Origin: CAIKZY01 sp044374195
GTDB lineage: Bacteria > Actinomycetota > Actinomycetes > S36-B12
DNA length: 64,000 bases
Assembly: GCA_044374195.1 (NCBI GenBank)
Contig: JBILOY010000003.1
Location: 1 to 64,000 of the forward strand
Reading direction: 5' to 3'
Positions 1 through 9,058 of the stretch are shown piece by piece (the stretch's first letter is position 1; each line of letters starts with the position of its first letter). The translations under genes and the position numbers were made by a program. Below the pieces are notes generated by a model. The model was not told where the DNA came from. It saw nothing but the letters and a program-made list of their open reading frames with translations, and did not search any database.

Positions 1-84
1 GCCCCCCCCCGACCTCTTCTCGGCAAGCGTGATCATTTCCGCTTTCGCCCCCACCACATACCCGTCGTGCGAGAAGGTACTTTC

Positions 85-876
85 ATGATGACCGGAACAG
101 AGCCACTCCTGCAGCTCAAGGGAGTCAATAAGAGCTTCGGCCCAGTCCACGTGCTGCGTGGTGTGGACCTCTCGGTGTACGCCGGGCAGGTCACTGCGCT
201 CGTCGGCGACAACGGCGCGGGCAAGAGCACCCTGATCAAGGGAATCGCCGGCATCCACTCATTCGACTCTGGCGACTACCTGTTCGAGGGTAAGCCGGTC
301 AATATCTCCGAGCCGAAGCAGGCGAATGCCCTCGGTATCGAGGTCGTGTACCAAGATCTCGCCCTCTGCGACAACCTCGATGTCGTGCACAACATGTTTC
401 TCGGTCGCGAGGAGAGCAAGGGCATCGTTCTCGACGAGATCACGATGGAACGGCGTGCCACTGAGACTCTCGCGAGCTTGTCGGTGCGCACCCTGAAGTC
501 GATTCGCCAGCAGGTGTCGAGCCTCTCGGGTGGACAGCGCCAGACAGTCGCCATCGCCCGCGCTGTTCTCTGGAACTCAAAGCTTGTCATCCTCGATGAG
601 CCGACCGCAGCACTTGGTGTTGCCCAGACCGAGCAGGTTCTCAATCTCGTTCGACGCCTCGCAGACAGTGGTCTCGGCGTCGTCCTTATCTCTCACAACA
701 TGAACGATGTTCTCCAGGTAGCAGACAACATTGCCTGCCTGTACCTGGGGCAGATGGCTGCGCAGATTCCGACCAGTGATGTCGGCCATGGCCAGATCGT
801 CGAATTGATCACGATGGGCCGCAGTGGCGACATCGGTCTGAACCCCGAGGTTCTCGCAGCAGGAGGGCACGTATGA
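85..876 (+). CDS. Sugar ABC transporter ATP-binding protein (single ABC domain)
   Basis: This is the cytoplasmic ATPase that powers import of a sugar. Walker A (GDNGAGKST) is at about residues 41-49, the signature LSGGQRQ near 145 and Walker B (VILDEPT) near 165. The protein is about 263 residues, so it has one ABC domain, whereas XylG and RbsA have two fused copies of about 500 residues. The ATG at 85 is preferred over the GTG at 67 because AGAAGG lies 7 bases before it. The gene overlaps the permease downstream by ATGA. The binding-protein gene is not in view and may lie to the left. The family is clear. The sugar (xylose, ribose or similar) is inferred only from the XylH-like permease. Confidence 0.88.
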   Translation: MMTGTEPLLQLKGVNKSFGPVHVLRGVDLSVYAGQVTALVGDNGAGKSTLIKGIAGIHSFDSGDYLFEGKPVNISEPKQANALGIEVVYQDLALCDNLDVVHNMFLGREESKGIVLDEITMERRATETLASLSVRTLKSIRQQVSSLSGGQRQTVAIARAVLWNSKLVILDEPTAALGVAQTEQVLNLVRRLADSGLGVVLISHNMNDVLQVADNIACLYLGQMAAQIPTSDVGHGQIVELITMGRSGDIGLNPEVLAAGGHV

Positions 877-2183
877 GCACCCCGCAGGTCACCGATGTTG
901 ATATCCCGGCTGCCGGCGACAGCGCAGGTGTCGGCCATGCTCTCTCCGACTACTTCCGACGGGTCAAGGGCGGCGACGTCGGCTCGCTGCCGGCAGTCCT
1001 GGGCCTCGTAGTCCTGGTCATCATCTTCAGTGTTCTTGAGGGTGGCACCTTCTTCACGGCGCTGAACTTCGCAAACCTGCTCAATCAGGGAACGGCGATC
1101 ATCGTGCTCGCGATGGGCCTGGTTTTCGTTCTTCTCCTGGGCGAGATCGATCTCTCCGCCGGCTTCGCCGCAGGCACCTGTGCCGCAGTTCTCGCTGTTT
1201 CGCTTACCAAGTGGGGCTGGGCCTGGCCACTCGCACTTGTTGCTGCCCTTCTGACCGGCCTGGTGATCGGTCTGCTCATCGGCCTCCTGGTCGCACGCCT
1301 CGGTATTCCGAGTTTTGTCGTGACCCTTGCCGCCTTCCTCGGGTTGCAGGGCGTCATGCTCCTGATCATCGGTGACGGCGGAACCATCCCCGTGCAGAGC
1401 GACGTGCTGCTCGCGATCATGAACAAGAACATGCCCGTGTGGGCCGGGTGGCTGCTGTGGTTCATCGTCACTGCCGGCTACGCCCTCGTGAGCCTTCGCG
1501 CGATCACGAACCGACGCAAGGTTGGTTTGCCCTCGACGTCCACGTCGGTGTGGGCCGCCAAGGTGATCTCGATCGCTGTTCTGCTCGGCGTGGCCGTCTA
1601 CTTGCTCAACCAGCAGCGCCAGATCATTCGACCTGGCAAGGAAGTCTGCACCGTCATCGGCCCGCCCAATGAGCCGCTGGGCTGCATCCCTGTCATTCAG
1701 GGTGTGCCGTGGGCAGTGCTCGTTGTGCTCGTGCTTCTGGTCGTGCTGACATTCGTTCTCGGCCGCACGGCATTCGGTCGCCACATCTACGCGGTAGGCG
1801 GCAACTCCGAGGCTGCACGCCGTGCCGGCATCAGTGTCTCCGGAATCAAGATCGCCTGCTTCATGATCTGTTCCTTCCTCGCAGCGATTGCGGGCATCCT
1901 GCTGGCCTCTCGTGACAACTCAGTCTCGCCGACCACAGGTGGTGCACAAACACTGCTGTACGCGGTGGGTGCTGCTGTCATCGGCGGCACCTCACTATTC
2001 GGTGGGCGCGGCCGAGTCATCGACGCGATCATCGGTGGACTCGTCGTCGCAGTGATCGCGAACGGCCTCCCGTTGATCACACAGCAGTCAGGAATCCAGT
2101 ACGTTGTCACCGGCCTTGTCCTGCTCGTCGCCGCGAGTGTCGATGCACTTTCGCGAAAACGATCATCCGTGTCTCTTCGTTAG
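873..2183 (+). CDS. Sugar ABC transporter permease, XylH/RbsC family
   Basis: This integral membrane protein of 436 residues forms the translocation pore for the ATPase encoded just upstream, with which it overlaps by ATGA. Alternating hydrophobic stretches suggest about ten membrane helices. A conserved family region near residues 370-385 contains GGTSLFGGRG. A soluble insertion at about 200-265 carries two cysteines. A short non-hydrophobic N-terminus of about 45 residues precedes the first helix, as in XylH. The length fits XylH (around 390-430) better than the shorter RbsC. The transported sugar cannot be read from the sequence. The neighbouring ROK regulator and aldose epimerase support a carbohydrate role. 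Confidence 0.88.
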   Translation: MSTPQVTDVDIPAAGDSAGVGHALSDYFRRVKGGDVGSLPAVLGLVVLVIIFSVLEGGTFFTALNFANLLNQGTAIIVLAMGLVFVLLLGEIDLSAGFAAGTCAAVLAVSLTKWGWAWPLALVAALLTGLVIGLLIGLLVARLGIPSFVVTLAAFLGLQGVMLLIIGDGGTIPVQSDVLLAIMNKNMPVWAGWLLWFIVTAGYALVSLRAITNRRKVGLPSTSTSVWAAKVISIAVLLGVAVYLLNQQRQIIRPGKEVCTVIGPPNEPLGCIPVIQGVPWAVLVVLVLLVVLTFVLGRTAFGRHIYAVGGNSEAARRAGISVSGIKIACFMICSFLAAIAGILLASRDNSVSPTTGGAQTLLYAVGAAVIGGTSLFGGRGRVIDAIIGGLVVAVIANGLPLITQQSGIQYVVTGLVLLVAASVDALSRKRSSVSLR

Positions 2184-2194
2184 CTGGAGTGCCG

Positions 2195-3412
2195 ATGCCC
2201 ACAACTCCCGCGGACAAGCATGATCAAGTCCGCCGGAATAATCTTTCTCGGATTCTCCGGCATTTGCATGCCACAGGCTCGGCGAGCAGATCTGATCTCG
2301 TCGGGCTCACCGGGCTGAATCGCAGCACGATCGGCGCCATTGTTACTGACTTGGTTGATGCCGGGCTCGTCGAGGAGCGCGCCGGAACGACCAGCACAGT
2401 AGGTCGACCCTCGCTTGTCGTGGCGCCCGTGGCAACCAGCGCGGTGGTGCTGTCTTTCGAACTGCGAGTTGAGAAGCTCATCGGCGCCCTGATTGGGCTG
2501 GGGGGCGAAGTCCTGCTACGACTTGAGCGTCCGCATATGCGTGCCGACTACGACGTAAACATCGCTGTCGAGGAGATCGTTCAGATGTCGATCAGCCTCA
2601 TTGAGCATGTGCAGGAAGGCTCAGCATGGGTCGGCACCGGAATCAGCATTCCCGGCAGCGTGGACTCTGCGGTTGGTCGGGTCCGGCTCGCTCCCAACCT
2701 GGGTTGGGAGAACGTAGCGCTGGGTGAGTCGCTCATGGGTGCGATGGCTGCCCAGTTCGGTGACCCCCCGATGGTCACCATTCGCAATGACTCCGATCTC
2801 GGCGCTATGTCGGAACACCTTCGTGGCGCAGCTGCGGGCGCCGCCAACATGATCTACATCTCCGGCGAGATCGGTATCGGCGGTGGCGTGGTGGTCAACA
2901 ACCGACTTCTTGATGGCGTGGGCGGTTACGCCGGCGAGGTGGGCCATATGGTCATTGATCCGTCCGGTCCTGAGTGCCGATGCGGATCCTTCGGCTGCTG
3001 GGAGACCCTTATCGGTCTTGATTCGGTCATTCGATCCACCGGAAACAACCCTGAGTCGACAGAACTCGATGAAATCCTCCGCCAGGCAGGCCAGCATCAA
3101 CCGCAGGCGTTAGCGGGCCTGTCTGATGTCGGACGCAGCATCGGTATCGGGATCTCGAATCTGGTGAACATCTTCAACCCAGAAGCCGTGGTGCTCGGCG
3201 GGCACCTGCGTGAGTTACTTCCGTTTGTCGAGCAGTCAGTTTCGGAAATGATTGCGCGAGCCCTGCCTGCTTCACGCGCGGGCGTTCGCGTTGTTCCGGC
3301 GTCAATAGCCAACGGTAGCTCGCTCGTGGGCGCAGCCGAAGCGGGGTTTGAGGAGCTCCTCTCTGACCCGATCGGGGTCATGGACTCTTCAAGCGTTCTC
3401 GTCGCCTCCTGA
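2195..3412 (+). CDS. ROK family transcriptional regulator
   Basis: This is a NagC/XylR-type sugar-responsive repressor. An N-terminal winged helix (about residues 10-70, containing SRSDLVGLTGLNRSTIG) is followed by a ROK sugar-kinase-like domain. The zinc-binding motif CRCGSFGCWE is present near residue 265, together with a GGGV glycine-rich element. The ATG at 2195 is preferred over the GTG at 2189 because the purine-rich TGGAG directly precedes it. The start lies about 11 bases after the permease stop, so the three genes are probably one transcript. By analogy with XylR-ROK proteins it probably controls this sugar transporter. That is inference, because no operator was identified. Confidence 0.85.
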   Translation: MPTTPADKHDQVRRNNLSRILRHLHATGSASRSDLVGLTGLNRSTIGAIVTDLVDAGLVEERAGTTSTVGRPSLVVAPVATSAVVLSFELRVEKLIGALIGLGGEVLLRLERPHMRADYDVNIAVEEIVQMSISLIEHVQEGSAWVGTGISIPGSVDSAVGRVRLAPNLGWENVALGESLMGAMAAQFGDPPMVTIRNDSDLGAMSEHLRGAAAGAANMIYISGEIGIGGGVVVNNRLLDGVGGYAGEVGHMVIDPSGPECRCGSFGCWETLIGLDSVIRSTGNNPESTELDEILRQAGQHQPQALAGLSDVGRSIGIGISNLVNIFNPEAVVLGGHLRELLPFVEQSVSEMIARALPASRAGVRVVPASIANGSSLVGAAEAGFEELLSDPIGVMDSSSVLVAS

Positions 3413-3417
3413 CCGCC

Positions 3418-4227
3418 ATGCTTGAGATCAGCCACGGCGGTGTCGCACTCCAGATCGATGAGTCGGACGGCGGCCGGGCTGTCTCATGGAATATCGACGG
3501 GCACGAGCTCATCGGTGTTAACAGCGCGCACGAGATCGAATACGGGATGTTTCCGATGGCACCGTGGGCCGGACGCATCCGTGAGAACTCGTTCGTGTGG
3601 AACGATCAGTCGCACACTTTTGCGATCAACTTTGATCCGTGGGCAATACACGGACTTGTACTGAGCACACCATTCGCCGTGATCGAACACGAGCCGAATC
3701 GCTTGCTGCTGGAGCGTGAATTCGGTGCGGGCTGGCCAGCACGTGGTGGGGTGAGATGCGAGTGGGTTCTCGACGACGAGGGCCTCACGACTGAGATGAC
3801 CTGCTTCTCGAGCTCCACGGAATTCCCTGCTGTTCTGGGCTGGCATCCGTGGTTCCGGCGCGAGGTTGCCGGAGCACAAGCTGCCTGGATTACCGATTGC
3901 CAAGAGATTCTCATCCGGGGCACGGACTCGCTGCCGACCGGGGAGAGAGGCATGATCGACCGAGAGCTCGGCCAGTTCGATGATGTGCTCACCGGGGGCC
4001 ACCACGCATCGATTGAGTGGCCAGGCTTTGTGCGCCTAGACATTGAGAACTCGCAGCCCTGGTTCGTGGTGTTCGATCAGTTGCCGCACTTCATCTGCCT
4101 GGAACCGCAGACCGGCCCTGCCGATGGGCTTTCAGGCCAACATGCACCGATCGCGCTAGTCACGCCTGATCAGCCACTCGTGATGCGCACTCGATGGCGC
4201 GTTACGCGTGCCCAGCAGCCGGCTTGA
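3418..4227 (+). CDS. Aldose 1-epimerase family protein (GalM-like)
   Basis: The predicted role is interconversion of alpha and beta anomers of an aldose, here probably the sugar brought in by the upstream transporter. The 269-residue protein shows features of the GalM-like superfamily: NFDPWAIHGLV with the catalytic-type histidine near residue 80, GWHPWFRR near 142, and ECLEPQ-type C-terminal chemistry visible as FICLEPQTGPADG near 225. It begins 5 bases after the ROK gene, consistent with one operon. The last 26 bases overlap convergently with the oxidoreductase on the other strand. The sugar specificity is unknown. Confidence 0.82.
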   Translation: MLEISHGGVALQIDESDGGRAVSWNIDGHELIGVNSAHEIEYGMFPMAPWAGRIRENSFVWNDQSHTFAINFDPWAIHGLVLSTPFAVIEHEPNRLLLEREFGAGWPARGGVRCEWVLDDEGLTTEMTCFSSSTEFPAVLGWHPWFRREVAGAQAAWITDCQEILIRGTDSLPTGERGMIDRELGQFDDVLTGGHHASIEWPGFVRLDIENSQPWFVVFDQLPHFICLEPQTGPADGLSGQHAPIALVTPDQPLVMRTRWRVTRAQQPA

Positions 4228-5302
4228 GTCTCACGGTCTCGCCGGTACGCGCAGAGTCGGCAGCAGCATCGAGTACGCGCATGTTGGAGACGATGTCGGA
4301 TACGGGAACGGGCGCAATCCCGGTTCCGCGAATCGAGTCACGCACCGCCGAGTAGTACTCATTCCAGCGGCCAGGCTTCAAGCTGACCTCGCGCGAGATG
4401 AGTTCCTCGGATTCGTCGGGGGTGATGACCGTGGCGGTGAAGTCCGTCGCCTCGATGCCCCAGTCGGCTGAGTCGGCGCGAATGCCGGCGCGCAGTGCAG
4501 CCTCCTGGGTATCCGAGCCGACGATGCGGACCCCGCCTCGGGTGGCGAAGAGCGTGTAGCGCGGCTCGCCGAAGGCGGCCGCCTGGCTTCCGATGAGCTC
4601 ACTGACCGCCCCGCTCTCATGGAAGGCCGTGATGGCCATGTCATCAGGGGCGAGTCCGGCATAACGCACGCTTCGTGCCCAGGCCCGCACCTCGGTGATC
4701 GGGCCGAGCAGTTCTATGGCCTGGTCAACGAGATGCGCACCGAAATCGAGGAGCACTCCTCCGAGGTCTGCAGGGTCAGCGGACTCGCGCCAGCTGCCGC
4801 GCGGGGCGATGCGCAGACGTTCAATGCGCGACTCGAATCGATGCGGAGTCCCGATCGGTTCGTTCTCGACTAGGGCTTGAAGAGTCAGGAAGTCGGAATC
4901 CCACCGACGATTCTGGAAGGGGTGCACCTGCACTCCTGCCAAGGCGGCCGAATCGAGAATCTCCTGTGCCAAAGCGGCAGTGGGGGCGAGGGGCTTGTCG
5001 ACGACGACGCTCCAGCCGTTCGCGATGGAGGCCATGGCCAGCGGGAAGTGGGTGACGTTGGCACCGGCGATCACTGCGAGATCGAATTCTGAGACCTCGG
5101 CCAGGGCCTCCTCCGCCGTGGAGAAGAGCCGAACACCCGGATGATTGGCGAGAGCCTGAGCGCGGCGTTCCTCGTTGGCCGTGACGATGCCGGAGATGTG
5201 TAGACCGGGAGTCGCCGAGATCAGCGGGGAGTGGAAGACACGACCGGCAAGGCCGTAGCCGAACAGCAGGACGCGGAGATCGGTGGTCATGTGCCCATTC
5301 AA
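4202..5302 (-). CDS. Gfo/Idh/MocA family NAD(P)-dependent oxidoreductase
   Basis: This is a sugar or inositol-type dehydrogenase of 366 residues. The N-terminal Rossmann motif GYGLAGRVFH is near residues 15-24. The lysine motif appears as VVDKPLAPT near 98. The C-terminal alpha/beta domain contains DFGAHLVDQA near 185, with the histidine expected in the active site. Translation could start at the first ATG (5302) or at the ATG 12 bases downstream, and neither has a strong ribosome site. The gene is convergent with the aldose epimerase. Its substrate is unknown, but the position beside sugar-uptake genes makes a carbohydrate likely. Confidence 0.85.
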   Translation of the reverse strand: MNGHMTTDLRVLLFGYGLAGRVFHSPLISATPGLHISGIVTANEERRAQALANHPGVRLFSTAEEALAEVSEFDLAVIAGANVTHFPLAMASIANGWSVVVDKPLAPTAALAQEILDSAALAGVQVHPFQNRRWDSDFLTLQALVENEPIGTPHRFESRIERLRIAPRGSWRESADPADLGGVLLDFGAHLVDQAIELLGPITEVRAWARSVRYAGLAPDDMAITAFHESGAVSELIGSQAAAFGEPRYTLFATRGGVRIVGSDTQEAALRAGIRADSADWGIEATDFTATVITPDESEELISREVSLKPGRWNEYYSAVRDSIRGTGIAPVPVSDIVSNMRVLDAAADSARTGETVRLKPAAGHA

Positions 5303-5326
5303 CCAGTCGGGTGATCGGGCGAATGC

Positions 5327-6097
5327 CTATTCGAGCCCGCGCACCATTCCGTAGACGCGGGTGCGCAGCTCAGCGAACCGATGGTCGTTACGGGTCTCCA
5401 TCTGCGAGCGCGGGAAGGGGATGTCGACCTTCACGACATCGCGCACCTTCGCGGGCTTGCCATAGAGCACGACGATCTCATCGCTCAGGTATACAGCCTC
5501 ATCGATGTCATGGGTGACCATAACCGTGGTGATACCGAAGTCGTCGCGCACCTTGAGCACGAGATCCTCGAGGTCGAAGCGAGTCTGGGCGTCGACGGAG
5601 GCGAAGGGCTCATCCATCACCAAGATGCTGGGGCGAACAGCAAGGGCGCGTGCAATCGATACGCGCTGCTGCATGCCGCCGGAGAGCTGCCACGGGTACT
5701 TGCTCTCGGCACCCTCGAGCCCGACCTCGGCGAGCGAGGCCGTGATGCGTTCCTTGCGCTCTGCCTTGCTCAGCCTCTTGTTCTTCAAAGGAAGTGCAAT
5801 GTTCTTCTCGACGCTGAGCCAGGGCATGAGAGATCGTGTGTAGTCCTGGAGCACCACGGCGAGATCATCGGGGGAGGAAGTGAGCTTCTTGCCCCGCACC
5901 ATGATCTCGCCGGCGGTGGGCTTGGCGAGTCCGGTGAGCAGGCGCAGCAGGGTTGTCTTGCCAACGCCGGACGGGCCGACGATAGAGACGAAGTGGCCGT
6001 CCTGGACCTCGTAGCTCACGTTGTCGAGCACGTGAGTGGTGCCCTTGGGAGTCTTGTACTCCATGCTGACGCCGTTGACAGAAATTGCGGTGGCCAT
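5327..6097 (-). CDS. ABC transporter ATP-binding protein, TauB/SsuB/NrtD family
   Basis: This is the ATPase subunit of a nitrate/sulfonate/taurine/hydroxymethylpyrimidine-type importer. Walker A (GPSGVGKTT) is near residue 42, the signature LSGGMQQR near 140, Walker B (ILVMDEPF) near 160 and the switch histidine (MVTHDIDEA) near 195. It is the last gene of a minus-strand operon with two permeases, 31 bases below the first. No binding protein adjoins this end. The likely partner is the NMT1/THI5-like protein at 10791-11819, 3 kb away and separated by two plus-strand enzymes. The substrate is unknown; organosulfonates and aromatic acids are both possible. Confidence 0.88.
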   Translation of the reverse strand: MATAISVNGVSMEYKTPKGTTHVLDNVSYEVQDGHFVSIVGPSGVGKTTLLRLLTGLAKPTAGEIMVRGKKLTSSPDDLAVVLQDYTRSLMPWLSVEKNIALPLKNKRLSKAERKERITASLAEVGLEGAESKYPWQLSGGMQQRVSIARALAVRPSILVMDEPFASVDAQTRFDLEDLVLKVRDDFGITTVMVTHDIDEAVYLSDEIVVLYGKPAKVRDVVKVDIPFPRSQMETRNDHRFAELRTRVYGMVRGLE

Positions 6098-6128
6098 GGC
6101 TACTCGTTCCCCAATGCGCGGTCGTGGT

Positions 6129-6908
6129 TCATGATGCGAGCTTCTTTTGTCCGATGTACCAGCGGAGCGACCAGCGCTCGACCAGGTCGAAGATGACGTT
6201 GATGGCGAATCCGAGCAAGCCCATCAAGACGACACCCGTCCAGGCATCCAGAATCAGGAATGAATCACTCGCGATTACCGTGAAGGCACCGATGCCGAAA
6301 CCTGAACCCAGGATCTCTGAAGCGATCGTGACCACGAAGGCAATCTGCAGCGAGACCTGCAGGCCGGACCAGATGATCGGCGAGGCATTGGGTACGCGAA
6401 CCTTCCACATCATCTGGAACGGCGTGAGTCTGAATACCCTGCCGGTATCGAGAAGTGTGGGATCAGTGGCACGGAAACCCTGCATAGTCGAGAGAAGGGT
6501 GGGGAAGCACGCGGCTACCGCGATGGCAGCGACGCGCATCTGGACGTCGAGACCGAAGAAGAGGATGAAGACCGGAACGGTGGCCACCGGAGGAATGGAG
6601 CGCAAGAAGTCAATCACCGGCTCGAAGTAACGGCTCACGCGAGGTGATGCGCCAAGTAGCGCTCCGAGCGTTACTCCCGCAAAGACACCGATGAGGTAGC
6701 CGAGGAACAGATTCCGAAGGCTAGGAACGACGTGAATCGGGAATAGTTGCCAGATCCAGTTGAACTTGAACTGCTCCCAGATCGCCGAGAGCGGCGGGAA
6801 GAAGGGGTCGACAGAGTCGGCACTCCAGGTCCACCACCACCATATGAGCAGAATCGGCAGCCAGATCCCGAGTAGGAACCGAATGATTCGAGAATTCAGC
6901 AGATTCAT
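6129..6908 (-). CDS. ABC transporter permease, SsuC/TauC family
   Basis: This 259-residue inner-membrane permease has about six predicted helices. The cytoplasmic loop that contacts the ATPase is recognisable near residues 150-185 as a run beginning GFRATDPTLLDTGR. It overlaps the upstream permease by ATGA (6905-6908), so the two are co-translated and probably form a heterodimer. It resembles permeases of the nitrate/sulfonate/taurine group. An amphipathic first segment is followed by a Trp-rich periplasmic stretch near residue 25. Confidence 0.85.
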   Translation of the reverse strand: MNLLNSRIIRFLLGIWLPILLIWWWWTWSADSVDPFFPPLSAIWEQFKFNWIWQLFPIHVVPSLRNLFLGYLIGVFAGVTLGALLGASPRVSRYFEPVIDFLRSIPPVATVPVFILFFGLDVQMRVAAIAVAACFPTLLSTMQGFRATDPTLLDTGRVFRLTPFQMMWKVRVPNASPIIWSGLQVSLQIAFVVTIASEILGSGFGIGAFTVIASDSFLILDAWTGVVLMGLLGFAINVIFDLVERWSLRWYIGQKKLAS

Positions 6909-7663
6909 GATGCCGTCCAGAACACGAGGCGGCGCTGGAGGAAGACCACGAGGCGGCTGATGAAGAGCCCCAGCACGCCGAGAATCACCACGATGGCGAA
7001 GGTCTCGGTGCTCTCACCTGTTGCCTGCGACAGCAGGAGATCCCTGCCCAGGCCGGGTGCGCCCCCTACGAGCCCGGCCACAACGGCCACGATCATGGCT
7101 CCCGCAGCGGAGATCCGGATTCCCACGGCGATGAAGGGCAGAGCCGCAGGCAGGCGCGCATAGAGCACCTGCTTTCCGCGGCCGAGCCCGTAACAGCGCA
7201 TGGTCTCGATGAGAACGGGATCGGCGTCGCGAACACCGTAGGCAGTTTGGATCGCGAGCGCGAAGACGAGCGCGAACACGACCAGGAAGGTGCCCATCTC
7301 CTGTGTTGGCCCGAAGACCAGGATGGTGATCGGGATGATGACGATGGGCGGAATCACCTTGAAGAAATCGAAGGTGAACTTTGTCGAGAAAAAGGCAAGA
7401 CGGCTCAGGCCGATCAGGATCCCGACCGGGATAGCAATGAGAAGCGCAATGATGAAGCCGAACAGGGCCATCTGAACGGTCAGCCAGATCGAGGTCCAGG
7501 TTTCCGGGATGAACAGCATCTCCCAGAGCCGAGCAAGGGTCGAGGTGGCCGTGGGCACGGAACTATTCGCGAGGGGGCCGACGAGCGTGAACACCTGCCA
7601 GATGGCCAGAGCAACGATTGCCGAGATCAGGCCCGCGGGAATCCGTAAGGCTCGTGCCGACAC
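6905..7663 (-). CDS. ABC transporter permease, SsuC/TauC family
   Basis: This is the first gene of the three-gene transporter operon: 252 residues with about six membrane helices and an EAA-type loop near residues 140-170 (around YGVRDADPVLIETMR). The start is a GTG at 7663 preceded by GAGGAGA. It is the partner of the next permease, which starts within its stop codon. The 253-base region upstream is shared with the divergent flavin monooxygenase, so transporter and enzymes could be co-regulated from it. Confidence 0.85.
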   Translation of the reverse strand: MSARALRIPAGLISAIVALAIWQVFTLVGPLANSSVPTATSTLARLWEMLFIPETWTSIWLTVQMALFGFIIALLIAIPVGILIGLSRLAFFSTKFTFDFFKVIPPIVIIPITILVFGPTQEMGTFLVVFALVFALAIQTAYGVRDADPVLIETMRCYGLGRGKQVLYARLPAALPFIAVGIRISAAGAMIVAVVAGLVGGAPGLGRDLLLSQATGESTETFAIVVILGVLGLFISRLVVFLQRRLVFWTAS

Positions 7664-7916
7664 GGTTTCTCCTCATCTCACTCAAGCCTTGCCGCGGTGT
7701 TCGCGGGCAGACGTTACGTTAACGAAGTGAGGCGGAGATTTCGACTATTTGCGGTTTTTTCTTCCTCGCAAATCACGCCCATAGACAAAGGGAATCTCTG
7801 CCTTTCAGATAGGAATCAATCGCGGACCTGAAAGAAGTTTCCTCAAGCATGCAATTCGGTAGGAGGGTAATCTTTACTCGTCGCCGTTTCCGACTTCTCC
7901 AGTGAGGTACTAGCCC
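7664..7916. promoter_or_regulatory. Divergent intergenic region with inverted repeats
   Basis: This 253-base gap separates the transporter operon (minus) from the monooxygenase (plus) and must hold both promoters. It contains a 7-base inverted repeat, ATTTGCG at 7747-7753 and CGCAAAT at 7767-7773, separated by a T-rich 13-base stretch. Further left is a short palindrome, CGTTAACG, near 7715. Either could be an operator. No regulator gene adjoins them. There is no open reading frame with coding character in the gap. Confidence 0.4.
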
Positions 7917-9056
7917 ATGACACGTCATGCTGAAGTTGCGGGTGCCGGAATCGCGGGCCTTGCAATTGCCGGTCAATTGGCGGCAGCGGGATGGTCCGTT
8001 CGAGTACACGAGCGTGCGGAGGCCGTCCGGGAGATTGGTGCCGGCATTGCGCTGGGGCAGAACGGCGTAGATGCCCTCCGAAAGCTGGGGGCCTTCGAGG
8101 GGGCTATCGAAGGCGGAACCCGCATTGACTACTGGTCAATCGAGGATCAATGGAATCGGATCGTCCATGGCGAGTGGCTGAGCTCGGAGTTGTACTCGAT
8201 TCCCCGCAGTTCGCTGCAGCACGCCCTCTACGTGAGAGCCATGGAAGTGGGCGTGGAAGTGGTCACCGGGACCGCCGTGAGCGGGCTGCGAGACGGGAGA
8301 CTCGTGCTCTCCGATGGCCAGGAGTTAAGCGCTGACCTCATCGTCGGCGCGGACGGAGTGAACTCACGTATCCGTGATTCCTTTGCAGAGGCCGGAATCC
8401 GGGTGAGGCGAATCGACCTGGGAGTTGCCGGGCTTCGAGCCATCATGCCGAGCGACCCAAGCGACCCAAGTCATCCGAGCGACCCGACCATTCACATGCT
8501 CGAATGGCTGTCGGGTAAGCGGCGCGTCGGGCTCCTTCCGCTGAACGACAAGGAGGTGGCGATTTACATGTTCTGTCCGCCTCAGGATGTGCGAGGCAGG
8601 AAGATGCCGGTAGACGTCGATTCGTGGTCGCGCTCATACCCGCGCCTGAGAGCGGCCTTCGAGCGCGTTCCGGATGACAGCACGTGGCGCGATGTCGTGG
8701 AGATTCACTGCGAGACGTGGGCTATGGGCAATGCGGTGCTCTTGGGTGACGCTGCCTTCGGAATGGCTCCCAATCTCGGCCAAGGCGGATGCACTGCCCT
8801 CCAGGCGGCGGTGTCCCTCACCAGCGTCGTCGCTGACGCCGCGGATATTCCCTCAGCCCTCAAGCGGTGGGAGTCGCAGGAGCGACCACACGTCGACTAC
8901 GTGCAGAAATGGTCAGGCAGATACAGCCGGATGTGCTCCAAGTCGCCGGCTATCGCGCTGAGGGCGAGGTCACGAACGTTCTCGATGCTCGCCAGATCCA
9001 AGCGGCTCAATGACCGCTTCGTAGGTGTAGAGGCACGACTAGCAGCGGTGGAGTAA
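7917..9056 (+). CDS. FAD-dependent aromatic monooxygenase (salicylate hydroxylase-like)
   Basis: This is a class A flavoprotein hydroxylase of 379 residues. The N-terminal dinucleotide motif GAGIAGLAIAGQLAAAG is at about residues 10-26. The second FAD/NADPH element IVGADGVNSRIR is near 142. The ribityl-binding GDAAFGMAPNLGQGG is near 275-290. It is followed after 2 bases by a ThDP enzyme, so the pair is probably an operon that oxidises and then decarboxylates or condenses an acid taken up by the flanking transporter. Residues near 180-192 form an unusual SDP-rich repeat encoded by four 9-base units. The exact substrate is not inferable. Confidence 0.83.
   Translation: MTRHAEVAGAGIAGLAIAGQLAAAGWSVRVHERAEAVREIGAGIALGQNGVDALRKLGAFEGAIEGGTRIDYWSIEDQWNRIVHGEWLSSELYSIPRSSLQHALYVRAMEVGVEVVTGTAVSGLRDGRLVLSDGQELSADLIVGADGVNSRIRDSFAEAGIRVRRIDLGVAGLRAIMPSDPSDPSHPSDPTIHMLEWLSGKRRVGLLPLNDKEVAIYMFCPPQDVRGRKMPVDVDSWSRSYPRLRAAFERVPDDSTWRDVVEIHCETWAMGNAVLLGDAAFGMAPNLGQGGCTALQAAVSLTSVVADAADIPSALKRWESQERPHVDYVQKWSGRYSRMCSKSPAIALRARSRTFSMLARSKRLNDRFVGVEARLAAVE
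8451..8486 (+). repeat. Short tandem repeat, four 9-base units inside the monooxygenase gene
   Basis: Units based on AGCGACCCA occur four times, with changes in the third and fourth copies. They encode Ser-Asp-Pro three times and one Ser-His-Pro. The repeat keeps the reading frame and sits in a loop between the FAD-binding region and the substrate domain. It looks like a slippage-generated expansion. Confidence 0.75.
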
Positions 9057-9058
9057 CT

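Noticed and set aside
1..84. Possible 3' end of an upstream gene (frame 2 stays open to a TGA at 86-88)
   Set aside because: The encoded stretch is short, proline-rich and not recognisable, so it cannot be called a gene.
693..1784. Long minus-strand open frame (363 codons) opposite the sugar transporter genes
   Set aside because: It is antisense to well-supported genes, rich in Asp, Glu, Gln and Gly as expected of a GC-rich shadow frame, and has no known motif.
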